DNA from: Deltaproteobacteria bacterium
Lineage (GTDB): Bacteria; Desulfobacterota; Dissulfuribacteria; Dissulfuribacterales; QOAL01
Length of the DNA stretch: 5,527 bases
Assembly: GCA_015486425.1 (NCBI GenBank)
Contig: WFRQ01000329.1
Location: forward strand, 1 to 5,527
Direction of reading: 5' to 3'
In this document: one piece after another, positions 5,030 to 5,527 of the stretch
Layout of the letters: each line of letters starts with the position of its first letter
How positions within the stretch are numbered: position 1 is the first letter of the stretch
Made by a program: the position numbers and the translations under genes
The notes under the pieces: model-generated
Database searches by the model: none
What the model saw: the letters and a program-made list of their open reading frames with translations, nothing else
Told to the model about the DNA's origin: nothing

Positions 5030-5344
5030 TTACTTGGAAGCGGCAATAAATTTCATGCGCAGATCATATAGTACGTGTTTCAGAAGCTTTGCCTCATCAT
5101 CGGAAAGATTCCCACGTGTTTTTTCTTCAAGCATCACCAGCACATCTATGGTGTGACGGGCAAGGTTCAGGTCAATATCCTTGGATTCTTCACCAGGCAT
5201 GGCCAGCTCGCCAAGATGCACCAGGGCTGAAGAGTTCAAAGAGAGAACAAAGGTGGAAAAGTTGACCGGCGGCATGGGCGGAACACTGCTGTCTGCTGCC
5301 TGGCTGCCTGAGGATTTATCGCTGTTTTGGTCTTTTATCTGCAT
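5030..5344 (-). CDS. DUF1844 domain protein
   Basis: Encodes 104 residues. The first 26 are a polar, serine- and proline-rich, probably disordered stretch. The conserved part begins at VNFSTFVLSLNSSALVHLGE (27-46), with a variable loop at 47-57, then LNLARHTIDVLVMLEEKTRG (59-78) and DDEAKLLKHVLYDLRMKF (82-99): a small helical domain that I recognise as DUF1844. Its function is unknown; no catalytic motif, signal peptide or membrane segment is visible. ATG 5344-5342 is chosen because AAGGAG (5352-5357) lies 7 nt before it. The frame is open further to 5521, but that part would translate repeat copy C and the promoter. It is the first gene after the promoter at 5420-5448 and is tightly coupled to ispE (2-nt gap). 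Confidence 0.9.
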   Translation of the reverse strand: MQIKDQNSDKSSGSQAADSSVPPMPPVNFSTFVLSLNSSALVHLGELAMPGEESKDIDLNLARHTIDVLVMLEEKTRGNLSDDEAKLLKHVLYDLRMKFIAASK

Positions 5345-5351
5345 ACGTTCA

Positions 5352-5357
5352 CTCCTT
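5352..5357 (-). promoter_or_regulatory. Ribosome-binding site fixing the DUF1844 start
   Basis: AAGGAG on the minus strand at an ideal 7-nt distance from ATG 5344-5342. It decides against the upstream ATG at 5521 of the same frame. Confidence 0.8.
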
Positions 5358-5419
5358 CTCTTTCCGTGCGTCTGTCTTGATTTTCCACTGTAGCAGCCAC
5401 AGGCTGGTAAAGCGTGTTT

Positions 5420-5448
5420 ATTATAATGTATGCAGGGGAATTTAGTAA
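5420..5448 (-). promoter_or_regulatory. Sigma70-like promoter for the DUF1844-ispE operon
   Basis: On the minus strand a perfect -10 box TATAAT (5420-5425) lies 17 bp after a -35-like TTACTA (5443-5448), which matches the consensus at 3 of 6 positions. Transcription would start near 5413, giving a leader of about 70 nt before the DUF1844 start. The promoter begins 13 bp from the end of repeat copy C. Confidence 0.6.
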
Positions 5449-5461
5449 CAAAAAATTGCGA

Positions 5462-5498
5462 GTATCTGCTCAGCGGGTACCGCATCTGCTGCATTGTC
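5462..5498 (-). repeat. Dispersed hairpin element, copy C (partial, inverted)
   Basis: Read on the minus strand, 5462-5484 matches the 23-nt right arm of copies A and B at 21 of 23 positions (CCCGCTGAG in place of CCCTGTGAG). The adjoining GACAATGCAGCAGA resembles GACAACGCCGTAGA of copy B. Similarity stops at about 5498, so the left arm and central part are missing. Its orientation is opposite to that of A and B. Confidence 0.7.
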
Positions 5499-5507
5499 CG
5501 GGGCTCT

Positions 5508-5527
5508 AAGGGGCTGTCCAATAATAA
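5508..5527. mobile_element. Possible insertion-sequence terminus at the window edge
   Basis: The last 20 bp read AAGGGGCTGTCCAATAATAA. GGGGCTGTCC followed by an A/T-rich run is the style of terminal inverted repeat seen in several insertion-sequence families (for example IS1182-like). It begins close to where repeat copy C breaks off. No transposase is in the window, so this rests on one short motif. Confidence 0.25.

Noticed and set aside
5345..5521. 59-codon N-terminal extension of the DUF1844 protein
   Set aside because: It would translate repeat copy C and the promoter; AAGGAG before 5344 marks the true start.

Overview
The window carries a minus-strand block of conserved bacterial housekeeping genes. 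Read 5'->3' on the minus strand (right to left) the order is: a DUF1844 protein, ispE (isoprenoid precursor kinase), tRNA-Gln(TTG), prs (PRPP synthase), rplY/ctc (ribosomal protein L25), pth (peptidyl-tRNA hydrolase), then the 5' part of a membrane-anchored protein that resembles the N-terminal half of an M23-family peptidase and runs off the left edge. From general knowledge, the order ispE - tRNA-Gln - prs - L25(CTC type) - pth is typical of Geobacter-like Desulfobacterota and relatives. The intermediate base composition, strong Shine-Dalgarno sites and the type of M23 N-terminus agree. A Desulfobacterota-type genome is the best guess; Nitrospirota or a related lineage cannot be excluded.

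Layout. 1-613: 5' part of the M23-like gene. 614-1173: 560 bp without a gene, holding five adjacent inverted-repeat structures, one of them copy A of a dispersed element. 1174-1758: pth. 1759-2191: 433 bp without a gene, with three small hairpins followed by copy B of the element, which ends 2 nt from the rplY stop. 2192-2845: rplY. 2846-2991: spacer with a weak terminator-like hairpin and a 15-bp tandem duplication of the prs 3' end. 2992-3939: prs. 4014-4087: tRNA-Gln. 4179-5027: ispE. 5030-5344: DUF1844 gene. About 5420-5448: sigma70-like promoter. 5462-5498: inverted, truncated copy C. The last 20 bp resemble an insertion-sequence end.

The genes serve core functions: isoprenoid precursors, PRPP for nucleotide synthesis, a 5S rRNA-binding protein, recycling of peptidyl-tRNA, and a glutamine tRNA. 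DUF1844-ispE are 2 nt apart and clearly co-transcribed. The tRNA and prs probably follow on the same or a nested transcript. rplY and pth may be separate units, because repeats have been inserted between them.

The most unusual content is the repeat family. It is a roughly 140-bp element present as A (929-1074), B (2051-2189) and a partial C (5462-5498). In copy B its two 23-nt arms pair along their whole length if G-T wobbles are allowed, but only on the plus strand. The left arm can alternatively fold on a nearer copy of the same 8-nt word. I do not recognise the element.
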